From the NCBI RefSeq assembly GCF_900111075.1, contig NZ_FOFZ01000001.1, forward strand, positions 124,001-188,000: a stretch of DNA of 64,000 nucleotides, in the 5' to 3' direction. The notes under the pieces are model-generated. The model made no database searches and was not told the DNA's origin. It was given only the letters and a program-made list of their open reading frames with translations. The position numbers and the translations under genes were made by a program. The stretch's first letter is position 1. Every line of letters starts with the position of its first letter. This document shows, one piece after another, positions 8,778 to 18,221 of the stretch. Origin of the DNA: Flavobacterium frigoris (GTDB taxonomy: Bacteria; Bacteroidota; Bacteroidia; Flavobacteriales; Flavobacteriaceae).

Positions 8778-10472
8778 CTAACTATCATTCCCTTTGGGTA
8801 TAGCCTCAATCAGCATCTTTGTATATTCTTTTTGAGGATTGGCATACAAGGCATCAGCATCTGCGATTTCCTCTATTCTACCTTTATTCATAACCAAAAC
8901 CTGATCGCTCATGTACTTCACCACAGCCAAATCATGCGAAATAAAAATATAGGTAAACCCAAAATTCTCTTTTAACTCATTTAAAAGATTTAAAACCTGC
9001 GCCTGAACCGATATATCCAATGCAGAAACCGATTCGTCACAAACGATTAACTTGGGCTGTAACGCGATGGTTCTCGCTATTCCAATGCGTTGTCTTTGCC
9101 CTCCGGAAAATTCATGTGGATACCGATTAAAATACTCCGCTCCTAAACCTACTCTCTCCAGAATTTCAATCGTTTTGGTTTTTCTTTCTTTGTCATCTTT
9201 GTACAATCCATGAACTTTCATGGGTTCCATAATCGCTTTACCTATAGGAATTCTTGGATTCAATGAAGAGTAAGGATCTTGAAAAATAATTTGAATTTCC
9301 TTTCTTAGTTTTTTGATTTCTGTGTTTCCTAGTTTAGTAATATCCTGACCTCTATATAATATTTGCCCTGAAGTCGCTTTATCTAATTGTAAGATGGCAT
9401 TCCCCAGTGTCGATTTTCCACAACCACTCTCCCCTACTAAACCTAATGTTTCGCCCTCATACAATTTAAAACTCACGTTATTCACCGCTTTAAATCCTGT
9501 TTTCTTTCCAAAGAAACCCGCTGTAGAAAAATATTCTTTCTCCACGTTCACAACTTCCAAAATAGGTGTCTGACTGTACAATTTATTGTGAAAACGAGTT
9601 CTGTCTTCCGGGGTTACCACTTCAGCGTTGATTGTATCATCTAAGAAATCCTGAATGGTAGGTAATCTCTTCAATCGAAAATCTAAAGAAGGACGCGAAG
9701 CAATTAAGGCTTTCGTATAATTATGTTGCGGATTTTTGAATATCTGCTTTACTTCTCCTTGCTCTACAATTTCTCCTTGATACATCACCAATACCCGATG
9801 AGCAATCTCAGAAACGAGAGACAAATCATGGGAAATAAAAATAATACTCATTCCAGTTTCGTGTTGAATGTCTTTTAACAACTGAATAATTTCCTTTTGA
9901 ACGGTAACGTCTAAGGCGGTTGTAGGTTCATCTGCAATCAACAACTTTGGTTTACAGGCAATCGCCATAGCAATCATCACACGTTGTTTTTGTCCTCCTG
10001 AAATCTCATGTGGGTATTTATCGAATAATATTTCCGGATTAGGTAATTTTACCTTCTCGAATAACGAAAGTGTCTCGATTTTAGTCTCTGCTGTGGATAA
10101 TCCGGTGTGCTGTAATAGAATTTCTTGTACCTGAAAACCACATTTCAGTGATGGATTGAGCGAACTCATCGGCTCTTGGAAAATCATGGCAATTTCGTTT
10201 CCTCTGAGTTGCTGCAATTCTCTTTCGCTTAGATGCCCTACATTTTTAGTGTCAAAAATGATCTCTCCTGCTGAAATTCTTGAAATAGTAGCAGGCAATA
10301 AACCCATAATCGCTAAAGAAGAGACTGACTTACCAGAACCGGATTCCCCTACAATTCCGAGAATTTCATTCTTTTGCAAATCATAACTTATGTTTTTGAT
10401 AACAGCAGTATAAATCCCTTCTTTTTTAAAGGAGATTTCGAGATTCTGAACGAAAAGTAAAGGCTTATTCAT
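8778..10472 (-). CDS. Dipeptide/oligopeptide ABC transporter, fused double ATPase (DppD-DppF type)
   Basis: This 564-residue cytoplasmic protein contains two complete ABC ATPase domains in tandem, like GsiA or YejF. The first has Walker A GESGSGKS (42-49), signature ISGGQKQR and Walker B LLIADEP. The second has Walker A GESGCGKS (about K353), signature FSGGQRQR and Walker B LIVCDES. The oligopeptide-transporter C-terminal extension follows each domain. It powers import, or possibly export, of peptides or a similar solute. The membrane subunits and binding protein are not in this window, so the substrate is unknown. The gene stands alone between a two-component pair and an exonuclease gene. 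Confidence 0.9.
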   Translation of the reverse strand: MNKPLLFVQNLEISFKKEGIYTAVIKNISYDLQKNEILGIVGESGSGKSVSSLAIMGLLPATISRISAGEIIFDTKNVGHLSERELQQLRGNEIAMIFQEPMSSLNPSLKCGFQVQEILLQHTGLSTAETKIETLSLFEKVKLPNPEILFDKYPHEISGGQKQRVMIAMAIACKPKLLIADEPTTALDVTVQKEIIQLLKDIQHETGMSIIFISHDLSLVSEIAHRVLVMYQGEIVEQGEVKQIFKNPQHNYTKALIASRPSLDFRLKRLPTIQDFLDDTINAEVVTPEDRTRFHNKLYSQTPILEVVNVEKEYFSTAGFFGKKTGFKAVNNVSFKLYEGETLGLVGESGCGKSTLGNAILQLDKATSGQILYRGQDITKLGNTEIKKLRKEIQIIFQDPYSSLNPRIPIGKAIMEPMKVHGLYKDDKERKTKTIEILERVGLGAEYFNRYPHEFSGGQRQRIGIARTIALQPKLIVCDESVSALDISVQAQVLNLLNELKENFGFTYIFISHDLAVVKYMSDQVLVMNKGRIEEIADADALYANPQKEYTKMLIEAIPKGNDS

Positions 10473-10602
10473 AAGTGTAAAAGTAAAAATTTAACCGCTT
10501 GAAACACATTTTTTTTTTAAAACTCTCCTGTGATTCAATGATAATCACAGCAATTAGTATAACCGCTTACTTTCCATTTATTTAAATAATCAACACCGGG
10601 TG

Positions 10603-11328
10603 TTAAACATGAATAATCTCATCATCAATCAATAAATCCTCCCTTCTAAGCCTGAGAAAAATCTGAGCAACGGCAATAGTATCTTTCTCACAATAGGTTA
10701 CAATCCGATCAATGTCTTTATCTACATAAAAAACATGACCTACTTGACTGCCGTCGATATCACCTTTTGGCGAAGGTACCCCAAGTACTTTGCACATTAA
10801 TTTTAAAGAAGTATAATGCTTATAATCGCCAAACTTCCATAACTCCAGCGTATCCAAATGGGGGATTTCCCATGGTTTCTTACCAAATAAATTGAGTTTA
10901 TCAGGCAGTGCGATTTGGTTGATAATCATTCTTCTTGCCATAAACGGAATATCAAATTCCTTAGCATTATGGCCGCACAAAATATGTTGCGGTTGGTTGA
11001 AGTGATTGTTTAATAAATTATTGAAGTCCTTCAGGATTGTCTTTTCCTCTCCAAAAAAGGAAGTGACCCGAAAGTTCCGGATATCGCCTTTGATGGTAAA
11101 ATAACCCACAGAAATACATACTATTTTTCCAAATTCAGCCCAGATTCCCGCTCGATCATAAAAATCTTCTGGAGTATATTCATCTTTTCGCTGGTATTGG
11201 GTTTTATGTTCCCAAAGGTCTTTCATCTCGGAATCCAAAGCATTATAATTCTCGGCTTCTGGCACTGTTTCTATATCTAGAAAGAGAATGTTATTAAGGT
11301 TAATTTTTTCTATCATATTGATGGGCAC
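10603..11328 (-). CDS. PolB-like 3'-5' exonuclease
   Basis: The 241-residue protein matches the predicted 3'-5' exonuclease family related to the PolB exonuclease domain. The ExoI motif FLDIETVPE near residues 16-24 supplies the metal-binding D and E. A later HNAKEFDIPF segment (ExoII-like) and a YCEKDTIAVAQ segment with the ExoIII-type aspartate complete a DEDD-type active site. It probably trims DNA or RNA 3' ends, with unknown physiological substrate. An in-frame methionine at the sixth codon (MIEKINL) is an alternative start. Confidence 0.85.
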   Translation of the reverse strand: MPINMIEKINLNNILFLDIETVPEAENYNALDSEMKDLWEHKTQYQRKDEYTPEDFYDRAGIWAEFGKIVCISVGYFTIKGDIRNFRVTSFFGEEKTILKDFNNLLNNHFNQPQHILCGHNAKEFDIPFMARRMIINQIALPDKLNLFGKKPWEIPHLDTLELWKFGDYKHYTSLKLMCKVLGVPSPKGDIDGSQVGHVFYVDKDIDRIVTYCEKDTIAVAQIFLRLRREDLLIDDEIIHV

Positions 11329-11433
11329 ACCGATTTACATAAATTAGTATAGATTTCGTTTTCTATCGAAAACATCAATTGATATTAACGATGTTCGAAT
11401 ATAAAGAAAATCAAGCAATTTACATTTAATTCT

Positions 11434-11904
11434 CTAAAACAAACTTTGCTGCATTGTTGGGTTTTCGTGTTCCAAAAGCCATTTCTTACGCCACAAACCT
11501 CCTGCATAACCGGTCAGCGAACCATCTGAACCAATCACTCTGTGGCAAGGCACAACAATCCACAGCGGGTTTTTCCCATTGGCGGAAGCCACAGCCCGAA
11601 TTGCTTTGACGTCTCCTAAAATTTTGGACTGTTCTAAATACGTCCTAGTTTTTCCATAGGGAATCTCTAGTAATGATTTCCATACCTTCTGTTGGAATTC
11701 AGTCCCTTTTGGATTCATCTTGAAACTAAAATCATTTCTTTTCCCTTCGAAATATTCGTTGAGTTGTTCAACCGCTTCTTGCAAAACGGACGGAATGATA
11801 GCCGAAATAGTATCCTGGTCAGAAACGGATATAGAAGAAATTCCGCTTTCATCACCAGTAATTATCGCGATACCTAGTGGTGTTTTGATTTGCGCTGCTT
11901 CCAT
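11434..11904 (-). CDS. ogt: Methylated-DNA--protein-cysteine methyltransferase
   Basis: This 156-residue DNA repair protein transfers the methyl group of O6-methylguanine to its own cysteine. The active-site motif PCHRV with C120 is intact, followed by GSLTGYAGG and the preceding GTEFQQKVW helix of the DNA-binding C-terminal domain. It is the short Ogt/MGMT form without an Ada regulatory domain. It is probably monocistronic or loosely coupled to the exonuclease gene downstream. Confidence 0.93.
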   Translation of the reverse strand: MEAAQIKTPLGIAIITGDESGISSISVSDQDTISAIIPSVLQEAVEQLNEYFEGKRNDFSFKMNPKGTEFQQKVWKSLLEIPYGKTRTYLEQSKILGDVKAIRAVASANGKNPLWIVVPCHRVIGSDGSLTGYAGGLWRKKWLLEHENPTMQQSLF

Positions 11905-11949
11905 TTTATAAATATAAATAATATTCTTTACTATTAGCTTAAAACAAAA

Positions 11950-11978
11950 CGACCTACGAGAAAAAATCCTGTAGGTCG
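11950..11978 (-). terminator. Terminator-like hairpin downstream of the cytochrome gene
   Basis: An 8-bp perfect stem (CGACCTAC at 11950-11957, GTAGGTCG at 11971-11978) is followed on the minus strand by a T-rich stretch. It lies about 110 bp beyond the stop of the cytochrome c gene transcribed leftwards. Confidence 0.6.
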
Positions 11979-12089
11979 ATTAAAATAAATTTTATTGTAT
12001 GTGCAGTTTTCTAGCCCTGATGGAAACGGCATCCTTTATATTTTTTCTTTAAAAACATAAAGATATAGTGTACAGCAGGAAATAGCTCC

Positions 12090-12503
12090 TTACTTTAAAT
12101 TAGAATTAATATAAGCTTCTAATCCTTGTAATTCTTCGGTAGACAATGCTTTTGTAATTGCGAAATTTGCTTTCATTATTTCATATTGAGTTGGGTCAAC
12201 TAACGGTTTCGCATCGTCTCTTAAGAAGGCCACAATGTTACCCCCTTTGGCTTTATAAACCGCTGCAATCTCTTGTACACTAGGCCCAATCAATTTCGTA
12301 TCTACCTTATGACAGGTTGCACAAGTTCCTTTTCCGTTAAAAATGGTTTCTCCTAATTTTTCTGGCGTTTGAGCCACAGCAGGCATTCCTTCAGAAGAGG
12401 CTTCTGTAGACGCCGCTGGTTCTTCTTTACCAAAAGATTCTTCTTCCTTTCCTTTACAAGAGAATGCTACTAATGCGATCGCAATAATTACTATTTTTTT
12501 CAT
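12090..12503 (-). CDS. c-type cytochrome lipoprotein
   Basis: The 137-residue protein has a lipoprotein signal peptide with lipobox AFSC (lipidated C16), then an acidic, low-complexity linker (17-50). A class I cytochrome c domain follows with heme motif CATCH (C61, C64, H65). A methionine in the YEIMKANF segment is the likely distal ligand. It should be anchored in the periplasm and carry electrons. It lies just downstream of hemB, the last gene of the minus-strand heme cluster, with a 65-bp gap, so it may be expressed together with heme synthesis. Confidence 0.9.
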   Translation of the reverse strand: MKKIVIIAIALVAFSCKGKEEESFGKEEPAASTEASSEGMPAVAQTPEKLGETIFNGKGTCATCHKVDTKLIGPSVQEIAAVYKAKGGNIVAFLRDDAKPLVDPTQYEIMKANFAITKALSTEELQGLEAYINSNLK

Positions 12504-12568
12504 GATTTGAAGTATTTGAACTCAAAGTTAATTAACTTAAAATTTTTATCAAATGATAATTGTCAGTT

Positions 12569-13561
12569 TTATTTGTTTAAAAGTATTGCTGCTTCTTTAG
12601 CAAAATAAGTAGAAATTAAACTTGCCCCAGCACGTTTGATACACATTAATTGCTCCATCATGGTTTTATCATGGTCTAACCATCCTCTTTCAGCAGCGGC
12701 CTTGATCATGGCATATTCACCAGAAACATGAAATACCGTTACCGGAACATTTACCGCATTTTTTACTTCACGTACAATATCTAAATAAGCAATTCCTGGT
12801 TTTACCATTACCATATCTGCACCTTCTTCAACATCCCAAAGGGCTTCTTTGACCGCTTCAATACGATTAGCATAATCCATTTGATAGGTTTTTTTATCTT
12901 TTGGGATTTCGTTATTGTCAACTGGTGCGCTGTCTAATGCATCCCGAAATGGCCCGTAAAAAGCAGAAGCATATTTAGCCGAATAACTCATGATACCCAC
13001 ATTATGAAATCCTGCAGCATCAAGTCCTTGGCGCAATCGCAAAACACGTCCATCCATCATATCAGATGGGGCAACAAAATCGGCTCCAGCAGCTGCATGT
13101 GAAACGGCCATCTTTACTAAGGCTTCATTTGTAGGGTCGTTTGCTACATCTCCATTTTCTATAATACCATCGTGACCATAAATAGAATACGGGTCTAAGG
13201 CGACATCTGGCATAACAATCATTTCGGGACAAACCGTTTTAATCGCACGAATCGCTTCTTGCATCAATCCGTCTTTATTCCAAGCTTCTTTTCCTGTATT
13301 GTCTTTTAAGTTTTCACTTACTTTTACATAGATATTTACCGCACGAATGCCTAAAGCGTAAAGTTCTTTGATTTCTTTTACCGTTAAATCAATCGAACGT
13401 CGGAAGATTCCCGGCATCGAAGGGATTTCCACTTTTACATTTTCTCCCTCTGCAATAAACATGGGAAACATAAAATCGGACGGACTTAAAGTGGTTTCTC
13501 GTACTAACGAACGAATTGATTCGTTGGTTCTTAATCTTCTACCTCTGTGTAATGGGAACAT
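12569..13561 (-). CDS. hemB: Delta-aminolevulinic acid dehydratase (porphobilinogen synthase)
   Basis: This 330-residue enzyme condenses two 5-aminolevulinate molecules to porphobilinogen. The Schiff-base lysines are visible: K196 in YSAKYASAFYGP and K254 in MVKPG. The segment DVALDPYSIYGHDG (119-132) has D and A where zinc-dependent enzymes carry three cysteines, so this is a zinc-independent, magnesium-type HemB. It is the last heme gene of the minus-strand cluster, after hemF. Confidence 0.96.
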   Translation of the reverse strand: MFPLHRGRRLRTNESIRSLVRETTLSPSDFMFPMFIAEGENVKVEIPSMPGIFRRSIDLTVKEIKELYALGIRAVNIYVKVSENLKDNTGKEAWNKDGLMQEAIRAIKTVCPEMIVMPDVALDPYSIYGHDGIIENGDVANDPTNEALVKMAVSHAAAGADFVAPSDMMDGRVLRLRQGLDAAGFHNVGIMSYSAKYASAFYGPFRDALDSAPVDNNEIPKDKKTYQMDYANRIEAVKEALWDVEEGADMVMVKPGIAYLDIVREVKNAVNVPVTVFHVSGEYAMIKAAAERGWLDHDKTMMEQLMCIKRAGASLISTYFAKEAAILLNK

Positions 13562-13617
13562 ATGATTTTGTTTAAATTGTTTAAAAGTTTAAGGTTTAAA
13601 GTTGCTATTCTTTATTC

Positions 13618-14520
13618 TTAAACCCAATCTATAGGTGCTTCTAATACTTTGACTAATTTTTCTTCTTCGCTTCCTGCTTCCGGATGATGATCATATACCC
13701 ACTGCACATGCGGTGGCAAAGACATCAGGATACTTTCGATTCTTCCATTCGTTTTTAGTCCAAATAAAGTCCCTTTATCATGAACCAAATTAAACTCTAC
13801 GTAACGACCACGACGGATTTCTTGCCATGTCTTATGTTCCGGAGTATAAGGTAATTCTTTTCTCTTCTCAACAATTGGCACATAAGCTTCGAGGAAACTA
13901 TTCCCCACTTCAGAGACAAAGTCAAACCAGTTTTCCATGCTCATCTCGTCTGTCGCTTTGCAATAATCGAAAAATAATCCGCCTATTCCGCGTGCTTCAT
14001 GACGATGTGCGTTCCAGAAATAAGCGTCACATTGTTTTTTATATTTTGGATAAAACTCCGAATTGTGTTTGTCGCAAGCCGTTTTACAAGTTTGGTGAAA
14101 ATGAATTGCATCCTCATCAAACAAATAATAAGGCGTTAAATCTTGTCCGCCACCAAACCATTGTTGAATCACCTTTCCGTTATCATCGTACATTTCGAAA
14201 TACCGCCAATTGGCATGAACCGTAGGCACCATTGGACTTTTAGGATGAATGACTAAACTTAGTCCACACGCAAAGAAATCAGCCTCTCCTACATTGAACA
14301 TTTTTTGCATGGCTTCGGGTAATTTACCGTGAACAGCTGAGATATTGACACCGCCTTTTTCAAAAACTTTTCCGTTTTCGATTACTCGAGTTCTTCCTCC
14401 TCCACCTTCTGGGCGATCCCAAAGATCTTCTTTAAATTTGGCTTGACCATCAACAGCTTCAAGTCCTGCTACGATTTGGTCTTGAAGGTTTTGTATGTAT
14501 GTGTAGAATTTATTTTTCAT
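13618..14520 (-). CDS. hemF: Oxygen-dependent coproporphyrinogen III oxidase
   Basis: HemF converts coproporphyrinogen III to protoporphyrinogen IX using O2. Recognisable segments are RPEGGGGRTRVIENG, HPKSPMVPTVHANWRYFE and GGGQDLTPYYLF, all typical of the family. The start at 14520 (MKNKFYTY) gives 300 residues, the usual length. A methionine at 14532 is possible but would lengthen the overlap with the upstream GNAT gene. Use of the O2-dependent enzyme implies aerobic heme synthesis; a HemN might exist elsewhere. Confidence 0.95.
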   Translation of the reverse strand: MKNKFYTYIQNLQDQIVAGLEAVDGQAKFKEDLWDRPEGGGGRTRVIENGKVFEKGGVNISAVHGKLPEAMQKMFNVGEADFFACGLSLVIHPKSPMVPTVHANWRYFEMYDDNGKVIQQWFGGGQDLTPYYLFDEDAIHFHQTCKTACDKHNSEFYPKYKKQCDAYFWNAHRHEARGIGGLFFDYCKATDEMSMENWFDFVSEVGNSFLEAYVPIVEKRKELPYTPEHKTWQEIRRGRYVEFNLVHDKGTLFGLKTNGRIESILMSLPPHVQWVYDHHPEAGSEEEKLVKVLEAPIDWV

Positions 14521-15046
14521 TTGTATGTTCATATAATTCCATATCTAATGGAGACTCTCCAGTAGGAGTAAATTCATTTAATAACGTTCGCTTCCATATA
14601 AAACCGCAATTTTGAGCCACTTTTACACTTCCTACGTTCGTTTCATGAGCGATAATCTGTAAAACTTTCAAATGTAGCTCACCATAAGCAAAACCCGAAA
14701 TAGCTTTAACTGCTTTAGTAACCAAGCCTTTCCCTTCAAAATTACTTCCGATACAATAAGCGAGTTCGCCTACTTTATCTACCCAATCAATTTTTTTTAT
14801 GATAATTAAACCTGCAATTTTTTGCGTATCCAACTCTTTAATTGCAAAAGTAAAATTGACTTTTCGCTCAATTTCATCATTCTTTTCTTCAATATAGGCT
14901 CTTGACTTCTCAATAGTTTCATTACTAGACAGCGTAAGCGGGAAAAACCTGTGAAGCCGCGCTGTATTATCTAACAAAAAAAGATGCAATTCGGTCGCAT
15001 CTGTTGATTTTAATTGATCGATAGTGAAATTTTCAGAGAGTGTCAT
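14510..15046 (-). CDS. GNAT acetyltransferase, RimJ/RimL-like
   Basis: The 178-residue protein belongs to the GCN5-related N-acetyltransferase superfamily. The pattern GELAYCIGSNFEGKGLVTKAV is interrupted in motif A by a relaxed acetyl-CoA loop (FEGKGLVT), and the later HETNVGSVKVAQNCGF segment is typical of RimJ/RimL-like enzymes that acetylate N-termini or small molecules. It is embedded in the heme operon, overlapping the start of hemF by 11 bp, which suggests co-expression and not a proven role in heme synthesis. Confidence 0.85.
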   Translation of the reverse strand: MTLSENFTIDQLKSTDATELHLFLLDNTARLHRFFPLTLSSNETIEKSRAYIEEKNDEIERKVNFTFAIKELDTQKIAGLIIIKKIDWVDKVGELAYCIGSNFEGKGLVTKAVKAISGFAYGELHLKVLQIIAHETNVGSVKVAQNCGFIWKRTLLNEFTPTGESPLDMELYEHTNEK

Positions 15047-15051
15047 TTACC

Positions 15052-15432
15052 TTATGATTTTGATTGAATAGTAGCAATTTTATTAAAAATATCAAATGAA
15101 AAAGTTTTACTATCCACTTGAATGTGATTATAAACAGCAATCGCTTTTGCTGAAAAATCAAATTGTTTATTACCAGAATAAAGAACTAAAAAATTAGCGA
15201 ATTGCTCCTTTTGGGCCCAATCCATTTCGTATTTATCTAACAATGAAATCAAATCTTTTTCTTCAATTTGATTAAGAATAGTAGTTGTTAAGTCGAAATC
15301 AGTCAACTGATTATCAATAAGACTTGTGTCTTCTATATTCCAAAATTTTGGAACAAAAACCAAAGAAAGTAAAGTACTTAACATAGTGTCAATCTTTACT
15401 TTCTTTTCGTCTCTTAATCCTTTATTCAGCAT
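15052..15432 (-). CDS. Hypothetical protein inside the heme operon
   Basis: The 126-residue protein is not recognised. It is soluble, rich in helices and acidic/aliphatic residues, with no signal peptide, transmembrane segment, cysteine cluster or known motif. It is tightly packed between the GNAT gene (5-bp gap) and hemE (6-bp gap), so it is clearly part of the same transcript. It is likely a real flavobacterial gene given its codon use and spacing, but its function is open. Confidence 0.7.
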   Translation of the reverse strand: MLNKGLRDEKKVKIDTMLSTLLSLVFVPKFWNIEDTSLIDNQLTDFDLTTTILNQIEEKDLISLLDKYEMDWAQKEQFANFLVLYSGNKQFDFSAKAIAVYNHIQVDSKTFSFDIFNKIATIQSKS

Positions 15433-15438
15433 CTGCTA

Positions 15439-16464
15439 TTATTGGTTGTATTCTTTCACTGCATCGATAAATGCTTTCGCATGATCAACAGGAATATTTG
15501 GTAAAATACCATGACCTAAGTTCACGATGTATTTGTCCTTACCGAATTCGTCAATCATTTCATGTACCATTTTCTTGATGACAGGAATAGGAGATAACAA
15601 TCTAGATGGATCAAAATTACCTTGTAAAGTAATGTTTCCACCAGAAAGGTATCTTGCATTTCTAGGCGAACAAGTCCAGTCAACTCCTAATGCAGAAGCA
15701 CGACTTTTTCCCATTTCGCCAAGAGCGAACCAACATCCTTTTCCGAAAACGATTACCGGAGCGTCATCTGCCAAAGCTTCAATGATCTGATTAATGTATT
15801 TCCAAGAGAATTCTTGATAATCAACAGGAGATAACATTCCTCCCCAAGAATCAAAAATTTGAACAGCATCTACTCCAGATCTTACTTTTTCTTTTAGGTA
15901 TAAAATAGTCGTGTCAGTAATTTTTTGCAATAAAACATGTGCTGCTTCTGGGTGAGAGAAACAAAATCCTTTCGCTTTATCAAAGCTTTTAGATCCTTGT
16001 CCTTCTACTGCATAACACATAATAGTCCATGGCGAACCTGCGAAACCAATTAATGGAACCTCATCATTCAACATTTCTTTAGTCAATTTAATAGCCTCAA
16101 AAACGTATCCTAAAGTTTCATGTACATCTGGAACGATTACTTTTTCTACATCCTGAATCGTGCGAATAGGATGTGGTAAATATGGCCCAAAATTAGGTTT
16201 CATCTCTACTTCAATTCCCATTGCTTGTGGAATCACCAAGATATCCGAGAATAAAATCGCAGCATCTGGCGCAATTCTACGGATAGGTTGCACTGTGATT
16301 TCGGCAGCTAATTCAGGGGTTTGACAACGGGTGAAAAAATCATATTTATCACGCAAAGCGATAAATTCTGGCAAATACCTTCCGGCTTGACGCATCATCC
16401 AAACTGGTGGACGTTGAACTGTTTCTCCTTTTAACGCTCTTAAAAATAAGTCATTCTTTAACAT
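15439..16464 (-). CDS. hemE: Uroporphyrinogen decarboxylase
   Basis: This 341-residue enzyme removes four carboxyl groups from uroporphyrinogen III to give coproporphyrinogen III. The N-terminal signature [15 protein letters not shown] with the substrate-binding arginine, the [14 protein letters not shown] segment and the C-terminal [14 protein letters not shown] are all canonical. Length is normal. It follows hemD with a 46-bp gap in the minus-strand heme operon. Confidence 0.97.
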   Translation of the reverse strand: MLKNDLFLRALKGETVQRPPVWMMRQAGRYLPEFIALRDKYDFFTRCQTPELAAEITVQPIRRIAPDAAILFSDILVIPQAMGIEVEMKPNFGPYLPHPIRTIQDVEKVIVPDVHETLGYVFEAIKLTKEMLNDEVPLIGFAGSPWTIMCYAVEGQGSKSFDKAKGFCFSHPEAAHVLLQKITDTTILYLKEKVRSGVDAVQIFDSWGGMLSPVDYQEFSWKYINQIIEALADDAPVIVFGKGCWFALGEMGKSRASALGVDWTCSPRNARYLSGGNITLQGNFDPSRLLSPIPVIKKMVHEMIDEFGKDKYIVNLGHGILPNIPVDHAKAFIDAVKEYNQ

Positions 16465-16510
16465 AATTCTATCTTTTTTATTCCCCGCCGCAGCGAGGGT
16501 ATTGGATTTT

Positions 16511-17215
16511 TTAATTTTCAGCTGTAGGCTCGATACTTTCTTCCGGATTATAATATTGAATCACTTCAATAATTACGTCTTCGATTGTTGGGATTTCGGC
16601 AATTACAATGTTTTTAACTTTGTTTAATTCTAATGATTTTGCAGTAGTATTCCCTACGCAAAAGCAGATTTCCTTTTTGATTTTGTTGTTTGTCAAATAA
16701 CTCTCCACTGCAGATGGACTAAAGAACATGATTCCGTCAAAATTCTCTTGTTCAGATATTTTGAAAGGCGCTAATGTAGTTTGATATACTTCTATTTCAT
16801 TAAAAGTAATTCCTTCACTTTTTAATGCTGCTGGCAAGGTTTCCTTACGTAAATTTCCGCTTAAAAAAGTATAACTCTCTTTGCTATAAATTAATGTAAT
16901 GATCTCCGCTAATTCAGAGGCATAATCCATATAAACACTCACCGTAAAACCATTAGCTTCTAATAATTCTTTGGTTTTAATACCTACACAAAAGACCATT
17001 TTAGTCTTAAGAACTTCCCAACCGCTTTGTTCCATTAAACTCACAACAGCATTTTGACTACTGAAAATCAAATTATCGTTGAATTTATCTAATTGAAAAA
17101 GGTTGTTTTTAATTTCGATAAAATCTTGTTCTAAAAGATCAAAATCAGCATCGATAAATACTTGCCTTTGTTCTGCAGACAATGTTTTGGTTGATAAAAT
17201 GCTTGTTTGACTCAT
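16511..17215 (-). CDS. hemD: Uroporphyrinogen-III synthase
   Basis: The 234-residue protein is a divergent HemD, which closes hydroxymethylbilane into uroporphyrinogen III with ring D inversion. HemD is poorly conserved. The call rests on the [11 protein letters not shown] segment (about 170-180), the [11 protein letters not shown] segment and its place directly after hemC, with start and stop codons overlapping by one base. A short acidic tail ([11 protein letters not shown]) follows the domain. Confidence 0.9.
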   Translation of the reverse strand: MSQTSILSTKTLSAEQRQVFIDADFDLLEQDFIEIKNNLFQLDKFNDNLIFSSQNAVVSLMEQSGWEVLKTKMVFCVGIKTKELLEANGFTVSVYMDYASELAEIITLIYSKESYTFLSGNLRKETLPAALKSEGITFNEIEVYQTTLAPFKISEQENFDGIMFFSPSAVESYLTNNKIKKEICFCVGNTTAKSLELNKVKNIVIAEIPTIEDVIIEVIQYYNPEESIEPTAEN

Positions 17216-18141
17216 TATTTCTTTAGATTATTTTTAATTTCCGTCATCAATTTTGTTCCGCCATTATTTAAAACTTCTTGGGCAGAAAAGAAGCCTAATT
17301 TTTTCCACTCTTCGATAGGAACAATTTTTTCAACTTCAATTTTTTCTTTTCCGTCAAGCGAAAATAAAACTCCCTGAAAATGAATAGTATCTTCTTGTTC
17401 GTTATAACGTGCCAAAGCTCCAATAGGTGCCGTACAACCCCCTTCTAATGTTTTTAGAAACTGACGTTCTATATAGGTTACGATTTCGGTTTCAATATCA
17501 TTTAGCTGCGATAAAGCATCTAATGTAAATGCATCTTCCTGCATGGCAACAACAAGCATAGCTCCTTGAGCGGGAGCAGGAATCATCCAGTCTAAATTAA
17601 TGAAGTTCTCCGGCTTTAAGTTGATTCTTTCTAAACCAGCAGCTGCAAAAATAGCTCCGCTCCAGTCTCCTTCGTTCAACTTTTTCATACGCAAATTTAC
17701 ATTTCCGCGAAGGTCAACTACTTTATGTGTTGGATATTTATTCAGCCATTGCGCTTGACGACGCAAACTTCCTGTAGCAATTATACCTGATTCGTTAAGA
17801 AAATCAAGATTGCCTTTATGTACTAAAATATCTAAGGCATTCGCTCTTTCTAAAACTGCTGCTTGAACAATCCCTTTTGGCAAAGCCGTAGGAACATCTT
17901 TCATGGAATGCACTGCTATATCCACATCGCCATTTATCATAGCCACATCAAGTGTTTTAGTAAAAATTCCTGTGATTCCTAATTCGTAAAGTGGTTTGTC
18001 CAGAATGATATCTCCAGTAGATTTAACCGTTATAATTTCTGTTTTATATCCTAAATCGTTTAACTTTTTTTCTACTGTGTGTGCTTGCCAAAGTGCGAGT
18101 TCACTATCTCTGGTACCAATTCGTATTGTTTTTTCAGCCAT
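17215..18141 (-). CDS. hemC: Hydroxymethylbilane synthase (porphobilinogen deaminase)
   Basis: This 308-residue enzyme polymerises four porphobilinogens into hydroxymethylbilane. The dipyrromethane cofactor is attached at C236 in LEGGCTAPIGA. The GTRDSELALWQ start, the VHSMKDVP motif (78-84) and the TGSLRRQAQ motif (123-131) are intact. It is translationally coupled to hemD and preceded by hemA with an 80-bp gap. Confidence 0.97.
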   Translation of the reverse strand: MAEKTIRIGTRDSELALWQAHTVEKKLNDLGYKTEIITVKSTGDIILDKPLYELGITGIFTKTLDVAMINGDVDIAVHSMKDVPTALPKGIVQAAVLERANALDILVHKGNLDFLNESGIIATGSLRRQAQWLNKYPTHKVVDLRGNVNLRMKKLNEGDWSGAIFAAAGLERINLKPENFINLDWMIPAPAQGAMLVVAMQEDAFTLDALSQLNDIETEIVTYIERQFLKTLEGGCTAPIGALARYNEQEDTIHFQGVLFSLDGKEKIEVEKIVPIEEWKKLGFFSAQEVLNNGGTKLMTEIKNNLKK

Positions 18142-18221
18142 TTTTATATTTTGATTTCAAAAAGGTTTCTTTAAAATTAAAAACCATTAAGAAATTAAGA
18201 TTCATTACGTTTTATATAAAT

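Noticed and set aside
10528-10550. Hairpin CTGTGATT/AATCACAG between the ABC ATPase and exonuclease genes as a terminator
   Set aside because: The stem is only 8 bp and has no T run on the expected strand; left unannotated.
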